A stretch of 43,862 nt of DNA from NCBI GenBank assembly GCA_016934295.1, contig JAFGTD010000123.1, positions 1 to 43,862 on the forward strand. Reading direction: 5' to 3'. Positions 17,545 through 25,969 of this stretch are shown in pieces; the stretch's first letter is position 1, and every line of letters starts with the position of its first letter. A program made the position numbers and the translations under genes. The DNA comes from Acidobacteriota bacterium. Its GTDB lineage: Bacteria > Acidobacteriota > UBA6911. The notes beneath the pieces are model-generated. The model searched no databases, was not told the DNA's origin, and saw nothing but the letters and a program-made list of their open reading frames with translations.

Positions 17545-19635
17545 ATGGCAACGCCAGGATTTGGTGGAAAAATTTTGTTGGTGGATTTGACGAAAAAGGA
17601 CATCATCCGGTTGGATACGGATGAATATGCGATGTATGGCGGCGGTCACGGTACCTCTACGGCTCTTTTCTGGGAATACTGTGTCGTTCGCGAGAATTGG
17701 GATCTTCAGGATGCTTTCGATCCCAGGAATATGGTTTCCTTAATGACCGGAGCCATCGTCGGAACGGGAGTTCCTTACGGCGCAAGGACAAGCGTGTCGG
17801 GGATGTCTCCGCAATGTTATCCCATCCAGTGGTGGTGTCACAGCAATTTCGGCGGTACGTTCGGCACCATGCTGAAACTGGCAGGCTGGGACGGAGTGGC
17901 CGTAATCGGTAAAGCGGACAAACCCGTCTATATCAATATCGTCGACGACAAGGTTACTTTGGAGGATGCCCAGGATTTGTGGGGTCTTACAACATGGAAA
18001 TGCCAGGAGGAGATCTGGAAAAAATCGGGTATTCGCTATGGCCATGAATGGGTGGACCTGGACGGCAGCTACACCATGCAAAGACCCGCTATCGTTACAA
18101 TGGGGCCTGCGGGTGAAAATATGACCCGGGTTGCTTCTCTCATCCACGGAGGCGGAAGCGGCGCCGGCCAGGGCGGATTCGGCGGCGTATTCGGTTCCAA
18201 GAACCTGAAGGCGGTTGCCGTCGTGGGTTCCAGCAGTCTTAAGATAGCCGATCCCAAGGGCCTGAAGGATACCAGGGAATGGATGGATAAGACCTGGGGC
18301 GGCGGCGGTGGAGGCTTCGGTTTCGGTGGAGGCCAGGACGTTCAATCCTGTTGCGCGGGCTGCGGCACCGGCAGAAAATGCCACAACCGGACCCGGGTGT
18401 TCGGCCAGGATTCGGATGACTGCGCCGAATCGACCCTGTTCAGCCAGACCCCCTCGAATGGAGAGATTCCCCCGGATGCCAACGCAAGGGGGATGGATCT
18501 GTGCCAGGAGTATGGTATCAATGGCATGGAATGCTGCTTCCAGGGGCCTATGTCCTTTAACACTACTCATAATCCGGACTTCCCGATTCAGCCTGAGGTT
18601 CCCGCCTATACCGCCCTTGGCTGGTATATGAAAAAGATGTACGACATGGGCGTTATCGGGCCCGGAACCGACTACGATATGGCCCCGCTGAACATGAAGC
18701 AGTTCAACACGAACGAGTTCATGGAAATCTATGCGCTGGCTCTTTCAAAGCGTCATGGAATCGGCGATCTTCTGGCGGAAGGGACCGCCCGGGTAGCTGA
18801 AAAACTGGGCAGGACCGAAGATTTCAAAACCCTGTGCCGGTTGACCATGTGGGGTTACCAGGACCACTGGTCCATGCCCGGAGTGGAATGGGCATACGGC
18901 AATCTGATGGATTCCAGGGATATCAACAGTCACGATATCACCCATTCGCCCGGGGGTGGATTCGGCGGCGGCGGAGAGGCTCCGGATGCCGAGAAATTCG
19001 TGAAGACCATGGCCGAACGAACCGCGCCCTTCAATGACCCATTCTGGTTTGATTACAGCTGGGAAGGAAAACAGGCCTATGAAACGGGCATTTTTTCCAA
19101 GCATAAGGCGCAATTCACTGCCTGGCACCAGCATTACTGGAACTACTACAAGGAATCGGTCGGTTTCTGCGACTGGGGTTACTCGAATCTGTACAGCGGA
19201 TCCCACCCTAAGAACTATGGGAAAACGCCTGAAGTGGAACCCCGGTTTCTCAATGCGGTTACCGGAAGAAATCAAACCTTCGAGGATGGTATGGAGATCG
19301 GCCGGCGCGCCTGGACCCTGAAGCGGGCCATCTTCGTACTGCAGGGCCGGCATAAAAACATGGAGAATTTCTCCGGGTATTATTACCGACCAGGAGCTTC
19401 CTACTGCGGTTATTCCCCCAATCTGCCTATATTCGACGGGTCGAAATGGGAAATCAAGAACTGCAAGGAGCTGTATTTTACGGAAGATGGGGTCAATCAG
19501 TGGAAGACCCACTTCTATAATATCGAAGGATGGAACCCGGATACGGGTTATCCCACACGAAAGACTCTTGAAGATCTGGGAATGAAGCATGTCGCCGATT
19601 ATCTTGAGTCCAAAGGTAAGTTGGGTGCCGCGTAA
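17545..19635 (+). CDS. Aldehyde ferredoxin oxidoreductase family tungsten/molybdenum enzyme
   Basis: A 696-residue AOR-family protein (P. furiosus AOR is about 605; YdhV about 700). These enzymes hold a tungsten or molybdenum bis-pyranopterin and one [4Fe-4S] cluster and oxidise aldehydes or reduce acids or acyl-CoA thioesters. Seen are the N-terminal AOR domain (GGKILLVDLTKKDI; GTMLKLAGWDGVAVIGKAD) and the AGQGGFGGVFGSKNLKAVAV block. Cluster cysteines are C269/C270-x2-C273-x5-C279 with the distant C542 (SVGFCDWGY). The usual spacing is CxxCxxxC, so this is unusual. Glycine-rich inserts (WGGGGGGFGFGGG; GGGFGGGG) are also odd. The start follows GGAGGAGG. It is co-transcribed with the upstream ferredoxin and ended by a strong terminator. 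The substrate is unknown; a BamB-like role is possible but not shown. Confidence 0.9.
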   Translation: MATPGFGGKILLVDLTKKDIIRLDTDEYAMYGGGHGTSTALFWEYCVVRENWDLQDAFDPRNMVSLMTGAIVGTGVPYGARTSVSGMSPQCYPIQWWCHSNFGGTFGTMLKLAGWDGVAVIGKADKPVYINIVDDKVTLEDAQDLWGLTTWKCQEEIWKKSGIRYGHEWVDLDGSYTMQRPAIVTMGPAGENMTRVASLIHGGGSGAGQGGFGGVFGSKNLKAVAVVGSSSLKIADPKGLKDTREWMDKTWGGGGGGFGFGGGQDVQSCCAGCGTGRKCHNRTRVFGQDSDDCAESTLFSQTPSNGEIPPDANARGMDLCQEYGINGMECCFQGPMSFNTTHNPDFPIQPEVPAYTALGWYMKKMYDMGVIGPGTDYDMAPLNMKQFNTNEFMEIYALALSKRHGIGDLLAEGTARVAEKLGRTEDFKTLCRLTMWGYQDHWSMPGVEWAYGNLMDSRDINSHDITHSPGGGFGGGGEAPDAEKFVKTMAERTAPFNDPFWFDYSWEGKQAYETGIFSKHKAQFTAWHQHYWNYYKESVGFCDWGYSNLYSGSHPKNYGKTPEVEPRFLNAVTGRNQTFEDGMEIGRRAWTLKRAIFVLQGRHKNMENFSGYYYRPGASYCGYSPNLPIFDGSKWEIKNCKELYFTEDGVNQWKTHFYNIEGWNPDTGYPTRKTLEDLGMKHVADYLESKGKLGAA

Positions 19636-19660
19636 AAGCTGAACCTGTTTGACTTTATGA

Positions 19661-19699
19661 GGGATCTTCGGGGCGTAATGCCCTGAAGATCCCTTTTTT
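19661..19699 (+). terminator. Rho-independent terminator of the ferredoxin-AOR operon
   Basis: A 14-base stem, GGGATCTTCGGGGC / GCCCTGAAGATCCC with a GTAAT loop and one G-T pair, is followed directly by TTTTTTA. It lies 26 bases after the AOR stop codon. Confidence 0.93.
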
Positions 19700-19860
19700 A
19701 TTTCGGGACACCCGGATTTATTGAAATTTCCACGATATTCATGGATGATGAGATTGTCTGCGCGAACAGAGGTGCGGTTTTCTGTGACGCTGCGACAGAG
19801 AAGTGATGAAAAGTTAAGGATTAGGCCCTGGAATATATTGCATACGGGAGCATGTAACGC

Positions 19861-21573
19861 ATGAACGAGACATTGAAGCCCCTGCTCGATCCGCGGGGAA
19901 CGCAGAAAAGACCGGTTATCAAACTGGCGCCCAGAGTCGGTATCGAAGAACTTAAAAAAGGAAAAATACTTTTTTACGACAACACCAAGCTCAGTTTCTG
20001 CAATTACGGGGAGGTTTTTGTCCGAATAAAGGAACGTTTCCGGGGAATGGGAATAGAAAACTTTGTCGTCTACCGGGAGACGGTGCGCGGCAAGGACACC
20101 CGGGCGCTGGAGAAGTATGCCGCGATGCTGGCCGAAGAGAAACCGGCCGCGGCCGTCGTCGCGCTCGGCGATATGGGGACATCCCCGGCTACTTGTATTG
20201 TGACTATGGCATTGGAGAAACTCGGCATACCCGCTGTTTATATTACGGCCCCTCCCGGCGGCGAGCTGGTGGAGGGAGTGGCGGTATACCGGGCGGGAAA
20301 CCTGTGCCTCTGCAAAATCGATATCTACCAGGCCAGCACGGTCGAGGACGTGCGCAACGAAATAGACGGCAAATGGGACTATATTGTCGATTCCCTGACG
20401 GCCGACTCTGAAAAACTGAAAGAAGTGGCTCATATCGATTTCAAGATGGATCTCGTTCCTCCTGCCGAAAATGGATTGCTGCCCGTAACGAAGGAGATAA
20501 AGGCTGATCCGGAAAGGCTCCGCGAGCCCGGATGCTATATGGAAGAGGTCATGGATTACCTCGACCGCGAACATATCGGGGACGGCTTGCCCGTCATTCC
20601 GCCGACACAATCCCGGTTGGGAAAAATGTATGCCTACTGCCCCTTCGATCCGGGTGAAGTTCTGTGGCGCGAGGTCGGTCCCACCGGCAAGGATGTCACC
20701 GTCAGGGACGTCGCCATTGCGGCGGTAATGGCCGGGTGCAAACCACAGGCGATGCCCATCCTTGTGGCGGCGTTTAATGCCCTGGCGGACCGGAGATACA
20801 ATCTGCTTCAGTCGGTAACAACATCCCACCCTGGCGGGAATATGGTGCTGGTCAGCGGTCCCATCGCGCAACAGGTCGGCATTTCCGGCCGTCAAGGGTG
20901 TCTGGGTCCGGGTTATCCGGCCAATGCAACTATAGGTCGGGCCGTCAATCTGGTTATCATGAATGTCTGTCGTTCGGTGCCCGGAGTCTGCGATCTGGAC
21001 TGTCTGGCCTCCCAGGCCGAGTTTACCTATTGTTTTGCCGAAGAGCCGGAACTGGCCCAGTGGCCCATGATTAATGAAGAACACTACGATTCCGACACAA
21101 CGACGGTGTATGTCCTGAAGGCCGAGCCGCAGCACGACATTATCGATTTCCTGAGCCTCGACGGCCACGATCTGCTGGATACCCTGACCGACTGCTGCAC
21201 CACGCTCGGTTCCAACAATGCATATATTCCCGGGCCTCTCGTTCTGGTTCTCACTCCCGACCACGGGATGATGCTCAAGAATTCCGGATACACCAAGGAT
21301 GCGATCCGGGAGCATATCCACCTGCGCGCCGTGCACGACGTTCCGATGGTTCGGGACCGGGGCCTGGTGCCCGTGCGCCCGCCGGAATTTGCGGACAAGC
21401 ATCCGATGCCCGTCACCAGGAATCCCAGGGACGTTGAGATTGTGGTTGTCGGGGGACGTGGCGGCCATTCGGGCGTGATTCTGCCATGGGCGCTGCATAG
21501 TGAAAGTATCGTGCTGCCGGTAACATTGCCCGACGGTAAAATCGCAAAGTCCATAGAGGAATTTAAAAAGTAG
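19861..21573 (+). CDS. UGSC-like domain fused to a conserved GDGLPVIPPT domain
   Basis: This 570-residue protein seems to have two parts. Residues 1-180 match the UGSC (seleno)protein layout as I recall it: a leading LLDPRGTQKRPVIKLAPRVG, a KILFYDNTKLSF strand, then the strand that normally ends in the redox motif (U/C)GSC. Here that site reads GDMGTSPATC (residues 103-112; ATG, no UGA). So the selenocysteine/cysteine pair is replaced by Met-Gly-Thr-Ser, with one Cys at 112. The C-terminal domain (about 215-570; DGLPVIPPTQSRLGKM, AVMAGCKPQAMPILVAAFNA, GPGYPANATIGRAVNLVIMN) belongs to a widespread family that I know only as a companion of UGSC proteins. The reaction is unknown to me. The ATG follows GGGAGCATGTAACGC. 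It stands between the AOR and FAD-oxidoreductase genes, so a shared pathway is likely. Confidence 0.7.
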   Translation: MNETLKPLLDPRGTQKRPVIKLAPRVGIEELKKGKILFYDNTKLSFCNYGEVFVRIKERFRGMGIENFVVYRETVRGKDTRALEKYAAMLAEEKPAAAVVALGDMGTSPATCIVTMALEKLGIPAVYITAPPGGELVEGVAVYRAGNLCLCKIDIYQASTVEDVRNEIDGKWDYIVDSLTADSEKLKEVAHIDFKMDLVPPAENGLLPVTKEIKADPERLREPGCYMEEVMDYLDREHIGDGLPVIPPTQSRLGKMYAYCPFDPGEVLWREVGPTGKDVTVRDVAIAAVMAGCKPQAMPILVAAFNALADRRYNLLQSVTTSHPGGNMVLVSGPIAQQVGISGRQGCLGPGYPANATIGRAVNLVIMNVCRSVPGVCDLDCLASQAEFTYCFAEEPELAQWPMINEEHYDSDTTTVYVLKAEPQHDIIDFLSLDGHDLLDTLTDCCTTLGSNNAYIPGPLVLVLTPDHGMMLKNSGYTKDAIREHIHLRAVHDVPMVRDRGLVPVRPPEFADKHPMPVTRNPRDVEIVVVGGRGGHSGVILPWALHSESIVLPVTLPDGKIAKSIEEFKK

Positions 21574-21608
21574 GGGTCAGAAGTCAGCACTGCCTCCGGA
21601 TGAGTTTT

Positions 21609-21708
21609 CGGGGTCGGTATCGGAGTCGGTATCGGAATCGGTTTTAAGAGCTCGACCCCGACTTGTCGGGCGTAGCCGGGGCGAAGACCGATACCGATTC
21701 CGACCCCG
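21609..21708. repeat. TCGGTATCGG-type inverted repeat
   Basis: The left side (21609-21642) holds stacked GGTATCGGAGTCGGTATCGG units. The right side (21687-21708, ACCGATACCGATTCCGACCC) is complementary. A small CCCGAC-TT-GTCGGG hairpin lies in the centre. It fills much of the 235-base gap between the UGSC-like and FAD-oxidoreductase genes and could act as a terminator-like or mobile intergenic repeat. Confidence 0.75.
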
Positions 21709-21808
21709 ACACCCGATGGATTCCCAGCCGGCTTTTCGCTTCGAAAAGAGTCCCATGCCGGAAGTCAGAAGGATCTGGACGATGTTGTGTTAATTATAGA
21801 TAGGATAT

Positions 21809-23245
21809 ATGAAGATGGAAATTTACGGTGAATATGATGTTGTAGTTGCCGGGGGCGGAACGTCCGGAGTCGCCGCTGCAATAGCCTCGGCCCGGGCCGG
21901 AGCGAAAACAATACTGATTGAACGGCTCGGAACGCTCGGCGGGCAGCTGAATGTGTCCGGGCCTCCCGGTTTCGCCTACGCCTATATGTTCAATCCGCGC
22001 AAGGAGCAGATTATCGGCGGCATTATGGAGGAAACGCACAACCGGCTGCTGAAGCAGGGCCTGGCCGTACCGCACACAACGCCCGATTTCCGCATCGGGT
22101 ACAGCTTCTCCCTGGTCGATCCGGATTACTGGGGACTCATGATTTTCGAGATGATGGAAGAGAACGGTGTCGAGCTTCAGCTTCATTCCCTGGCGGTGGA
22201 TGTCATTAAGGAAGGCGATGCGGTCAAAGGGGTGGTTGTGGAAAACCCTTCCGGCCGCCAGGCGGTTCTTGGAAAGGTGGTCATTGATTGCACGGGGGAA
22301 GGGCATGTTTCCGCCATGGCGGGAGCGCCTTACGAACAGCCGCCGAAGGAAGACCTGGAGCCGCACACGATCTCCTTTACGGTCGACGGCGTGGACTGGG
22401 ATAAAGTCCTCGACTACGTCCGCGAAAATGCCGAGTATGAATTCAATCCCCTGACGCATCCCTATCTCGACTGGACTCCGAAACAGGTGGCGGAACGGAT
22501 CAAGAAAGTAAAGGACATCACCGAGATCAGCAATTTCATGGGATATTTTTCCCTGATGAAGAAAGCACTGGACGCGGGCGAATGGCATCCGTACAGCGGG
22601 GTGGGTTTTTTCATCATGCCCAGGGACAACGGCAAGTTTCAGGCCCACTTCCAGCATTCCTCCCAGGTTGGTAGTGCCGATCCGACCGATGTCCGGGACC
22701 TCACCTATTGCGAGATCGAGTGCCGGAAACAGGTGACCATGGCCCTGAAATTCATCAAAAAGTACATGCCGGGATTCGAGAAATCCTACCTGTCCAGGAT
22801 GTGTTCGGAACTCAGAATACGGGAAAGCCGTAGAATTGTCGGGGATTACATCCTGACGAAGAAAGATGTCGCGGAGGCCAGGAAGTTCAAGGATGTTATA
22901 GGCAAGAGCTCTTTTTCTTCCGGCGCCAAGCATATTGCGACGACGGATACCCTGGATCTGGGGGGGATCGTCTACCCGAAGGATGGAGGGTCGTACGATA
23001 TCCCCTACAGATGCCTCGTGCCTAAAGTCATCGACAATCTGCTGGTGGGAGGAAAGGCTATTTCCACGGACAGGGACTCGTACGCAAGATTTTTGCAGAT
23101 CACGATGGTGACCGGGCAGGCGGCTGGTGCAGCGGCGGCCGTTTGCACCCGGAAAGGAATTACTCCGAGACAGCTCGAAGACTATGTCTCCGAACTGCAG
23201 GCTATCCTTGAGAAACAGGGTGTTATTTTATACGGAACACATTAG
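21809..23245 (+). CDS. FAD-dependent oxidoreductase (FAD_oxidored family)
   Basis: A 478-residue flavoprotein. The N-terminal Rossmann motif YDVVVAGGGTSGVAAAIASA (residues 9-28) and ERLGTLGGQ bind FAD. The C-terminal motif VGGKAISTDRDSYARFLQIT...GQAAGAAAA is the second FAD-contact block seen in this family. Between them is a substrate domain with ELRIRESRRIVGDYILT, a conserved arginine-rich strand of FAD_oxidored proteins. The ATG at 21809 is in a short AT-rich leader; ATG 21815 is an alternative. No transmembrane or signal segment is seen, so it is cytoplasmic. The next gene, 124 bases on, encodes a molybdenum-hydroxylase large subunit without its usual FAD subunit. This flavoprotein is unrelated to that subunit but might work in the same pathway. 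Confidence 0.85.
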   Translation: MKMEIYGEYDVVVAGGGTSGVAAAIASARAGAKTILIERLGTLGGQLNVSGPPGFAYAYMFNPRKEQIIGGIMEETHNRLLKQGLAVPHTTPDFRIGYSFSLVDPDYWGLMIFEMMEENGVELQLHSLAVDVIKEGDAVKGVVVENPSGRQAVLGKVVIDCTGEGHVSAMAGAPYEQPPKEDLEPHTISFTVDGVDWDKVLDYVRENAEYEFNPLTHPYLDWTPKQVAERIKKVKDITEISNFMGYFSLMKKALDAGEWHPYSGVGFFIMPRDNGKFQAHFQHSSQVGSADPTDVRDLTYCEIECRKQVTMALKFIKKYMPGFEKSYLSRMCSELRIRESRRIVGDYILTKKDVAEARKFKDVIGKSSFSSGAKHIATTDTLDLGGIVYPKDGGSYDIPYRCLVPKVIDNLLVGGKAISTDRDSYARFLQITMVTGQAAGAAAAVCTRKGITPRQLEDYVSELQAILEKQGVILYGTH

Positions 23246-23369
23246 ACAAACATGCCTGGAGGATGAGGTTTCGGCACGCCCCGTGAAACGGGAAACGCGA
23301 AACGGTCGATTTTTCACCTTGTGAATTCTGGCTGTATTCCGGTGACCGAATATTTGGAAAGGAATTTTT

Positions 23370-25781
23370 ATGGACTATCGCCCATGGACCTGGAGACTCC
23401 CGGAAGGCTACAAGGAAACTGAAAGTTCGATTGCCCGGCAGGACGCCTATGAAAAAGCGAGCGGAAAGGCCGTCTATACCAGAGATGTCGCATTTCCCGG
23501 CATGCTGTACGCGAAGATCCTGACTTCCCCCTATGCCCACGCAAAGATCGTCCGGATGGATACGAGCAGGGCGGAGGCGCTGCCGGGCGTGAGGGACGTC
23601 CTGAAATATTCCGATCCGGATATTTCCAGCGACCGTGGAACAGGGGCCTGGTATGAAATATCCGGCAGCTACGACCTCCTGACTCTTCCGGGGACCGGCG
23701 ACTTCTATAATCACCCGATGGGTGTCGCCGTGGTTGCCGACAGTGAAGAGACCTGCGACCGTGCCCTGAGGCTGATCGAAATAGAATGGGAGGAGCGGCC
23801 GTTCATCCTCGACATGGAAGAGTCCGCCAGGCCGGAAGCGGTCAAAGTCATGGCGGACGTGAACCGGGTGAAGGAAACTGCCAGGGAGCCGAACACGGTC
23901 CTGGCTGAAGAGCAGGAAATCGGGGATGTCGAAAAGGGCTTTGCCCAGGCGGATAAGATCATCGAATACAAAATAACCCGCGGGATGACCTCTCCCGCGG
24001 GAGTGGAACCTGCAGTCTGCATCGCGCAGTGGCGGGGCGATTTCCTGGACATCTGGGCCCATCATCAGGATATTCCCCAGTGGTTTCTGGTAAGACATTC
24101 CGATGCAAGAGGAGAAAGCAGTCCGCCGCTCGCAGAATGGTCCAAGATAACCGTCACCATGCCGTTTCAAGGGGCGATGTTCGGCGGGTTCTCCTGGCTC
24201 GGATACTCTTCCTGTTTTACGCGTCTCGCGGTCATACTGGCGCGGCGCGCCAACGGCAGACCGGTGAAGCTCCTGTACGACGAAAGCAATCATTACACCC
24301 TGGGGGACGAGTGCGGGACCTATACCTGCAGGGTAGGCGCCAAAAAGGACGGTACGATCACGGCCTATCAATGGCACGTAGTCGGTCCGAGAAACTCCGC
24401 CATTGAAAAAACCTACGAGTGCACGAAAATTCCCAATATCCGGGGCTCCAACGAGTGGCCCCTGGTCAACAAGGGGCATCTGATATGCATCCGGCACGGC
24501 TCCCACAGCACCGTCCCGCATAACGTCATGATCGACAAGGTCGCGGCCGAATTCGGCCTGGACCCGGTGGAGGTGGCGCTGATCAATGACGGATGCCGGG
24601 GGCATGACTGGGACTGGATCACGCGCTACCAGGAAGAGAACGGTTTTCCGAAAAGGTGGAGTCTGAAAGAGGTCGTCGAGAAGGGCAAGGCGGCCATCGG
24701 CTGGGACGAGAAATGGCATCAGCCGGGGATGATACGACTCCCCAGCGGGAAGATGCACGGGATGGGATTCATGGAGATCAACGAATGGACCTGGCAGGCG
24801 CCGGAGCCGGCCATGTCCTTCGCCTGCCTGATGCTTCGCGACGGCATCGTCGCGATCGTGGGCGTGAGGAGCGATATCGGGTCGGATACCGAGTCGGGGG
24901 CGCGACATATCGTGGCTTCCGAGCTCGGCCTGAAGTATGAAGATACCGTGGTGCAGGAGCGGCGTTCGGACAACAGCAGCTTTTATATGTGGCAGCCCGG
25001 AGGTTCGTTCTCAACCGCCTACATTAATACGCAACTGGTGCTTGCCGCCAGGGATTTGAAGAAAAAAATCCTGGAATACGCCGTAAGAACGACTCCGGCC
25101 TACAATTCCCCCCACTTTTTTTACAACGAAGGCCCGCCTGCTTTCCCCGGCAAAAAACCGGAAGCTCTCGACATCAAGGACAGCTACGTTTTTGAGAAGG
25201 CGAATCCGGCCAACAGGAAGAGCATCCGGGAAGTGGCGGATATTTTCTGGGACGAGGATCCCGCCATCGCACATCCGGTGGTCGGTAGGGTTGATTCATT
25301 AACTATGGACGGCAAACCCGATTCCACGCTTTATGTTATGGGCCGGCAGGCGCACTTTATCGAGGTCGAAGTCGACACGGATACAGGGGTTGTTGAAGTG
25401 ACGAATGTCGTCTGTGTCAACGATGTCGGGCATCTCTTCAATCCCCGTGGCGCCGCCGCCCAACAGTACGGAGGCGCGGTGATGGGTCTGGGAAGAAGTT
25501 TTATCGAAGAGCATGTCTGGTGCCCGGCGACCGGCGTCGCGTTGAACTATGACATGATCGATTATCGTATCGGCACGATGAACGACTTCCCGCCGTCCAC
25601 GTGCCTGATAAACGAAAGCCATCTTGGATATGCCGCCTTCGGGGCTTACGGGATTGCGGAAAATATTGGTGCGGCCATGGCCGGGATTGCGACTTCGGCC
25701 GTTTACAACGCGACAGGGAAATGGGTCCTCGATCACCCCGCTACTCCGGAACGGGTGCTGAAGGCGCTCGGAAAAGTGTGA
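23370..25781 (+). CDS. Xanthine dehydrogenase-family molybdopterin-binding subunit
   Basis: The 803-residue large subunit of a molybdenum hydroxylase (XdhA/CoxL type), which hydroxylates aromatic heterocycles, aldehydes or similar carbons using water. The N-terminal a/b hammerhead domain is clear (ASGKAVYTRDVAFPGMLYAKILTSPYAHAKI). The Mo-cofactor domains follow (GAMFGGFSWLGYSS; GGSFSTAYINTQL; FNPRGAAAQQYGGAVMGLG). The catalytic glutamate is in GIAENIG (E764), and the family C-terminus (NATGKWVLDHPATPERVLKALG) is intact. The start follows AAAGGAATTTTT. Oddly, the 2Fe-2S and FAD subunit genes that normally accompany it are absent here; the upstream neighbour is a different kind of flavoprotein. 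It may use unlinked partners. The substrate cannot be read from the sequence. Confidence 0.92.
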   Translation: MDYRPWTWRLPEGYKETESSIARQDAYEKASGKAVYTRDVAFPGMLYAKILTSPYAHAKIVRMDTSRAEALPGVRDVLKYSDPDISSDRGTGAWYEISGSYDLLTLPGTGDFYNHPMGVAVVADSEETCDRALRLIEIEWEERPFILDMEESARPEAVKVMADVNRVKETAREPNTVLAEEQEIGDVEKGFAQADKIIEYKITRGMTSPAGVEPAVCIAQWRGDFLDIWAHHQDIPQWFLVRHSDARGESSPPLAEWSKITVTMPFQGAMFGGFSWLGYSSCFTRLAVILARRANGRPVKLLYDESNHYTLGDECGTYTCRVGAKKDGTITAYQWHVVGPRNSAIEKTYECTKIPNIRGSNEWPLVNKGHLICIRHGSHSTVPHNVMIDKVAAEFGLDPVEVALINDGCRGHDWDWITRYQEENGFPKRWSLKEVVEKGKAAIGWDEKWHQPGMIRLPSGKMHGMGFMEINEWTWQAPEPAMSFACLMLRDGIVAIVGVRSDIGSDTESGARHIVASELGLKYEDTVVQERRSDNSSFYMWQPGGSFSTAYINTQLVLAARDLKKKILEYAVRTTPAYNSPHFFYNEGPPAFPGKKPEALDIKDSYVFEKANPANRKSIREVADIFWDEDPAIAHPVVGRVDSLTMDGKPDSTLYVMGRQAHFIEVEVDTDTGVVEVTNVVCVNDVGHLFNPRGAAAQQYGGAVMGLGRSFIEEHVWCPATGVALNYDMIDYRIGTMNDFPPSTCLINESHLGYAAFGAYGIAENIGAAMAGIATSAVYNATGKWVLDHPATPERVLKALGKV

Positions 25782-25847
25782 TGGATCAGGGGGAGACCGA
25801 TTAGGTTCATGCTGTGATGCAACACGGTGCCCTGATTAAAAGCGCCG

Positions 25848-25930
25848 TGTGAACGTGCTAATGTACTAACGTGAAAAGCCTTTGCCTCAGTAGGTAGTGC
25901 CGCTGACGGATGAATGGTTAATAAGACGAT
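25848..25930. repeat. Left inverted copy bracketing the 25970-26848 gene
   Basis: It holds GTGAACGTGCTAATGTACTAACGTG, built on GTGCTAAC-type octamers, then TGACGGATGAATGGTTAATA. The reverse complement of the segment at 26969-27052 contains the same two blocks in the same order (GTGCTAACGTGCTAACG and TTGACGGATGAATGGCGAATA). Confidence 0.75.
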
Positions 25931-25969
25931 TGTAGAAAATTTAATAAACCTATCTGAAGCCGTGATAAG

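Noticed and set aside
20161-20196. Possible selenocysteine codon in the UGSC-like protein
   Set aside because: The codon at the U position is ATG, not TGA, and the frame has no in-frame TGA.
18745-21498. 917-residue minus-strand ORF running across two genes and the terminator between them
   Set aside because: It is antisense to the AOR and UGSC-like genes, whose products have clear family motifs. Codon bias leaves few stops in this frame, and its sequence matches no protein pattern.
23223-24908. 561-residue minus-strand ORF
   Set aside because: Shadow of the Mo-hydroxylase gene; no protein-like motifs.
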